Assembly (NCBI GenBank): GCA_900617975.1
Contig: UZAE01014375.1
Location: 3,320 to 14,867, forward strand
Source of the DNA: Rodentolepis nana
Taxonomy: Eukaryota; Platyhelminthes; Cestoda; Cyclophyllidea; Hymenolepididae
Length of the DNA: 11,548 bases
Direction: 5' to 3'
Below, in pieces: positions 1 to 6,100 of the stretch. The first letter of the stretch is position 1, and each line of letters opens with the position of its first letter. The notes under the pieces are model-generated. The model did no database searches. It had not been told where the DNA came from and worked only from the letters and a program-made list of their open reading frames with translations. Position numbers and translations under genes: made by a program.

Positions 1-65
1 TTCCCCCCCCCCCCCCCCCCCCCACCCTATTATGTCATTATGGAAATAAGCAAATTGAATATAAA

Positions 66-160
66 CTAATAAAGAGGAATTGACCTTCTGAAAAATAGTT
101 CCAGGCGTTCGAAATCGGTGACGGTTTTCGTGGCGAGAATGAAATAGCAGGCGTTTCGCA
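66..160 (-). CDS. DOP1: DOP1 terminal coding exon
   Basis: The acceptor reads CCCCATTATTGTCAG, with AG at 162-161. Two bases complete a split codon, then 30 codons run to TAG at 66-68. The residues CYFILATKTVTDFERLELFF match the family's closing block, where human DOP1 has a hydrophobic stretch followed by a similar pattern with paired Phe. Past the stop is AT-rich 3' UTR, then a G tract on the sense strand at 23-3. Confidence 0.85.
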
Positions 161-3100
161 CTGACAATAATGGGGTAGTGTAGATCTGATTTTCACTTTG
201 GTAAATCTACAAAAAGGAGAAGAGGAGAGTTATGTAAATTATTTGGTTAAGAAAAAAAGATATTCAGTTAATTTAACGCCAGATTATTCAATGTCACTAC
301 TCGATGTGTTTGAAGTGGTGAGGAGAGTTAAGTTCGATAACTGAAAATGGCTCATTTTTAGCTGGAAACACTGTTGTCGACGAATTAGTACCAATTAATG
401 ATAGAAAAAAAATAAAAGGGAGTCTTTGGAAAGCATGTTGCTAGCCAATCTCATCCTCGAAAATTATTGGTTTAATATTAAATGAATTGCTGATGTATTG
501 GAGGCAAATAGCAGTTCTTTCAACTATGGACGCTTCCTTATGTCATCGATTTGATGCAATTTTTTTTAAAAATAGACAACTCACAGAGGCGAGTCCAGAA
601 GCAATCTGACTCATAAACGGATGGAAAGTGCCGTCGTTTTCGTTGGATTCATCCATCGTACCTTGATGTAGACCCACGCCGCGGTTTACAAACACCCAGC
701 GTTGGCTAAAATGATAAAGAAAACGACAGCGCCTTCAACCTCACGATTTCTACCATTCCTGGAATGTGGGTTTATGAAGCGTCTCACATTAAATTGACAA
801 GATAAGTCCACTTTTGTTTGATTACTACCAACCCCCTCCCCAACATCCTATGTGTAGAGCTCAAAGAATGCCCCAGGCACACTCCTATGTTCAAACAGAC
901 ATGCAGGCAGATAAACCGATTTTGAGACGACAAAAAAATGAAAACTCTGGAGTGCGATTCATTTCTGTGAAACTAAAGTTTTTACTCGTTTTTTTTCAAC
1001 CACAAGTTTGAAATAGGCCTTTTGCATCACGACAATGAGGTCAGCAAAATAATTTGCACACACACACACACACACACGGGACCTCACGCGTGACAAGGTT
1101 ACTATCCTGAAATTCAGACAAAATAAAATGTAGACGGCACAGCGAGGTAAGTGCCAAATTTCGCAAACCCATCGGGAAGGGGTATTGCAGCACATCTGCA
1201 AGACCACAGAAATCATGGGAACAACGTGCCCGCGGTTAATACGGAGGGTGGGGGTCACTTACGGGAGCGGGCGTCCCATAATAAGCGTCTCCAATGCCTC
1301 CTCCCTCAAGCAAAACTAAGTGCTGTGAACACTGCCTCTGATGGGAAGCTAATCCCATCGTTTCAAGCCATTCCAGCAGAGTTTATCAGCTCTCTGTCAA
1401 GATCTTAATGGAGCGACAAAGTCGGTCATAAAAGAACCCTAAAAATCGGGAATTTAAAGAGTTCACTCTCTACATACGCCCCGATGCTTAACAACAGGCG
1501 ATTAAAACTTTTTCAACTACAAAGAGGAATTATACATTTTCGAATAGGACTCAATGTCAAGAGATACTAGAATTAGGGAACGATTTCCATTTTAAGCATC
1601 AATTTCTCTACCTTCTTTGTGCACAGTGTATCACCTAAAATCATGGAGGAAGTTGAAAAGAGCTCTAAGTGTCCTTCAAACTCACAAGAGAAGTTGGGGA
1701 ACAGTCGATTCGGGGAGGAGGAGAATTGTGGCAAGAAGCTTTGAAGCCGAGAGAAGGAGATTCAACTGGGACTGGGGCAACTTTTGTAAGTCCCTATGCT
1801 TGAACGCTGAATGCTTCCTAGAACTGTGCAAATTTAATTACGCGACAAATCTGAGGAAAGTAGTTCTCTCTCTCTCTCTCGACCATGGCGTCAACACAAT
1901 TTGGAGGGGGGGGGGGATATCGCGTGTTAGTAGTGAGCTGGTGGGCTCATGAGACAACTGCTTCAATTTGAGCTTAGTAATTAAGAAGTGAGATAGCCAG
2001 TGGAACGGAAGATAAGCTAGAAACAATAATCGCCTCCGCATGAAGGTGCAAAAATTTGTTTGGGGGGTGGGGACAACTGCCAAATAGTGAAAGGATCCCT
2101 TTGCGCAGAAGGAAGGGTGTGATGCACTAGCATGCATTCCACGACCAACCTATTGCCTCTTACCAGCTTTACGCCATTAATCATCACTCAAATATTCTTA
2201 GTAAGTCCTATTATAAAATACTCAAATGCGAATTGAAATGTTTCCTTCGTCTCCAAATTCACACCATTAGTTAAACGAGAGAGAGAGAGAGAAAAGAGAG
2301 GTATTTCAAATTTACTGGAACGAAAAAAACATACCTTCCATTGGTTTGCTCAGCAAAGATTCGGAAAACATTTATCTAAAGGAGAAAATGTAATAATAAG
2401 AAGTATGTGCTTGCACCTGGGGTGTGCGATAGACTTACCTCCACGTGGTGCACCCTGGGCAACGTATACTCATACGGCAAAAAAGTCTATAAATCGGCAG
2501 TTGACTTCGGACTTCAAACTACCATGACCCTATTGAATTTCATATTCGAATAATTCCACAGTATTCACCTCACCTTTTTTCTACCTTTGTGTCCGTCTGT
2601 CTCTTTTACGTCTGTGAATCATTATTCTTCCCCCTCTCGACTTTTTACCGGTTGGATGTTCCTCCTCCCCCCCTCTGTGTAACCCGACGTCAACTAAAGG
2701 GCTAATGATACCTATCATAATGCCTGCCATTTGAAATAAATAAATAAATGTGCTTGCACCTCTGACACGCGATAATACATCATTTCAAATCAAGACCGCA
2801 GTTTATTTAGCCAGAGACATTTGGCCTAATGCAATCGGATCAAATCCATCAAAGTCGAGAAGTGGGCAAAGAATCCTGTTAGTAAAAGAAAGTGTAATGA
2901 AGAAGACTGTGTCATTTAAACAACTATAGGAAGGTGCAAAATCGACCTTCCCTACTGAGTCCACTAGAAATCGCACTTTTAAGGTGATTGTGCCACTCTA
3001 CTGAAATGGTAAAAAAAGGAAATTGAAGTACATTGAACTTTAGGGCAGACTCGATGGGCAAATTGATTCAAGGTCACACATACAACCACAAGTATTTACT

Positions 3101-6100
3101 GTAGCATTCATGCACTAAATTTGCATGTCACAATGAGTGCACACTCTGCAGATAACTGTCAAAACATCGTCTGCACGTCATTTTCTACTAAAAAGCACTT
3201 TTCATGAAACAGGCCACTAAACGAGATTCCCTAAGGCCTTTTTTTAATCTTGCACGTAGTGAGACTCATTTTAAGAAGTGCGCATCTCACGTGCGCCTAA
3301 GATTCTCACTTACCAACTCCGGAATGACCAAAAGCCAGAGGGAAGCGAGAGACTCCGAGGAAATCCTTGTTACCAGTACGCGTGTACAGAGGAACATTTG
3401 GGTGAGGATCGGCACATTGGAATCTGTCATCATGCGAAGATTATCTGTCAATCGTTCTGCAAAGAAAAAAGAATAAAACAATAGAGAGTGGTGTGTAAGA
3501 TTAGCTTAATTGGCAAGCAGGGCCGATAACGATGTCCTGATAATTTCCTAAAGGAATGCGTACAAAGTACATGAAATCATGAGATCCCCAAAGAATGCAT
3601 CAATGACCTACACTTTCCATGGGGGGAAACATCACTAGAACCTGGTGGCGATGTGGTTAAGTCACAAGCATTATCTAGCAAACTGGACTGAGGATAAGGC
3701 AGTGTAGACTAGAGGAGGACACGCAGTTAAAGCTGAAGTTACAATGCACTACTGATGCACACGCGAGAGTAGACAACGAGTAATCACTTGCCGAGAATCT
3801 CAGAGACGGATCGACAGTACTGCTCACGCTCACTGGCGAAGACAATGAAGCTGATCTTCTTGAGATGGGCGGCCCTTTGTTCACACTCGGCCTCTTTACT
3901 TGAGAAGATATTCAGTCCAGCGCCCTGGGACACTGTGAGACGAGCTGAAGGAAAGTGGAAACGGCGTTATAAACAGACAAGGAGCACACAAAATGATTAG
4001 TGCGTCCCTTGCCGCTATCATTCCAAAAAATATTAGCGAAGTTGCCCTTAACCTAGAGCCTCTATTTAGTAGTGTGTGATTTCGCATCCTATTGTGCTAT
4101 GAAAACCATGGGAAGTTAAGGAAGATGGCAGACTCACACAGACTCTGTGCACTCAAAAATTTCCAAAGTTATTATTCAACTACACGCGCTTCTGACTTTT
4201 CCCCCTAGAACGACATCAATGAAGCGCACATAAACACTAAAAGCGAGGAATAAATAAATAGATAAGACGTATGTATCTGGACCAGCTGTGTCAATTCAGG
4301 TGGGCGAATATAGGCTCCTTGTGGATGCTAAAGGCCCGGGCGATGACGTTACAGTGTTTACTGCTATGACGGTTAAAAGGGGGTGTGTGATCGACTTACC
4401 TCCACGTGGTGCACCCTGGGCAACGTACACTCATACGGCGAAAAAGTCCATAAACCAGCAGTTGACTTCTGACCTCAAACTACCATGACCCCATTGTATG
4501 TCATACTCCACCCCTTCCACAGTACTCATCTTACCTTCTCATTTTCTCCACCTTTGTGCCTGTCTCTATTACATCTGTGAAGCACCCTTCTGTTCTTCTC
4601 TCGACCCCTCTGCGAGACCTGAAGTCAACTACAACTGCGAATCACTTTTCCAACCCCCCCTCTCCACTTTTTGTGACTTTGCCTATCCCACCCCCCTTTT
4701 TGAAGCCAGATGTCAAAAAAAGGGCTAATGCTAACTATCATAAAGCCCGCCATTTGATGTAAAAATAAACGAATGTTAAAAGAAACCCAGTGTACTTTCA
4801 ACTGGAACTCGAGAAACGCAGCCTACAGAAGGAGGAGGAAAAGGAACATTAAAGTTAGGGATGAGGCAGTAAAATTTCTCCGGCAAAAAAGCCTCCGCGC
4901 ATAATTACAGAGGAGAAGTAGTAGGCTTAGAAGCCACAGGGCCAAGTTTGTGTCAGCAAGTGCGATACATTTGCCAAATTGGTATTAAATTTTCACATAC
5001 TGAAGCCTCTCTACAAATATTTGCAGTTGGGGAGGGGAGGGGGGGGGTTAAGTGCAGATGAGAAAGAGAGCGTGTTTGAACGTGCAATGGGCAGATGTCC
5101 ACGGACAATCGGTGTCCTCGACTATCCCCGAGCACCTTATTAGATAGCAAATAACCATTGAAACGCGGAAATTTCACAAAAAATGGAAGAGACTTTATTG
5201 CCCCCAGTAGATTACTGTTAGCTATGTGTGAAAATGGGAATGTTGGAGAGTCGATCAATTGTGCATCGCGAGGAATTTGCATGCACCGAGGATACGAGAA
5301 CGATTGGAAACGTCATGAGAGGCTACTATTAGGTTGGCCACTAAGTCATTGCCGATTTCAAATAAGAAGGCAAATTCGGAATTTTTGTTTAAAAATATAA
5401 CTTTATTCAATTAGATATTGGCCGTTCTTGTCGATGACCTTTTTCCATCGTTCTGGCAGAGTAAAAATTCCCCGTTCGTAAAATGTCTGGTCTTTGTTAT
5501 TAAAAAACTGAATTAGGTGTGATCCGACATCATCCGCGTTGTTAAAAATTTTACCATTTAAAGAGTCTTGCATGGAACGAAACAAATGGCAATCCGAAGG
5601 CGCAAGGTCAGGGCTATATGGTGGGTGTGACAAAACATCCCAACCCAGTTCCAATAATTTTTGCCGAGTAACCAAAGATGTGTGGGGCGTTGGGTTATCA
5701 TGATGGAAAACAACACCCTTCCGCCGATTTGATAATGCCGGCCGCTTATCTTCAATTGCATCCTTCAGTTTTTCGAGTTCTTCAACATACACATTTGAAT
5801 TTACCGTTTGGTTCTGCGGCATGAGTTCAAAATACAAAATTCCTTTGTGATCCCCCCACCAGACTGACAGCATAATCTTTTTTTGGTGAATCTCTGCTGC
5901 TTTTGATACTGTTTGGGCTGGTTGATCTTGCTTCACCCATGATCTCTTGCGAGTAACATTGTTATAAACTATCCACTTTTCGTCGCCAGTAACTAGGTTC
6001 TTCAGAAATGGATCATTCTCATTGCGTTTCAGTAGCGGCGATTCACAGATGCTAATCCGTTGCGTCAAATGAATTTCCTTTAACTGGTGAGGGATCCATA

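Larger units (their letters stand above)
1824..2334 (-). other. DOP1 intron (511 bp)
   Basis: The donor is GTATGT at 2334. The intron carries (TC)8 at 1865-1880, a G run at 1906-1916, and (GA)8 at 2277-2292. No gene or further exon was found in it. Confidence 0.7.
2376..3313 (-). other. DOP1 intron (938 bp) containing retrotransposon copy A
   Basis: The donor is TTG|GTAAGT at 3313. Copy A with its duplications occupies 2405-2761. The remaining roughly 580 bp is AT-rich and shows no exon or other recognisable feature. Confidence 0.75.

Noticed and set aside
1191..1408. Extra DOP1 exons in the 1140-1410 patch
   Set aside because: Minus-strand frames up to the GTAAG donor near 1265 contain stops or need doubtful acceptors, and exons 1823-1686 and 705-585 already join in phase.
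1697..1952. Plus-strand open frame across 1617-1952
   Set aside because: It overlaps the DOP1 exon 1823-1686 on the other strand, and the minus-strand reading matches a known family in phase with its neighbours.
4498..4762. Plus-strand open frames in the 3' UTR of copy B
   Set aside because: They lie after the shared stop codon in pyrimidine-rich UTR and are not kept in copy A.
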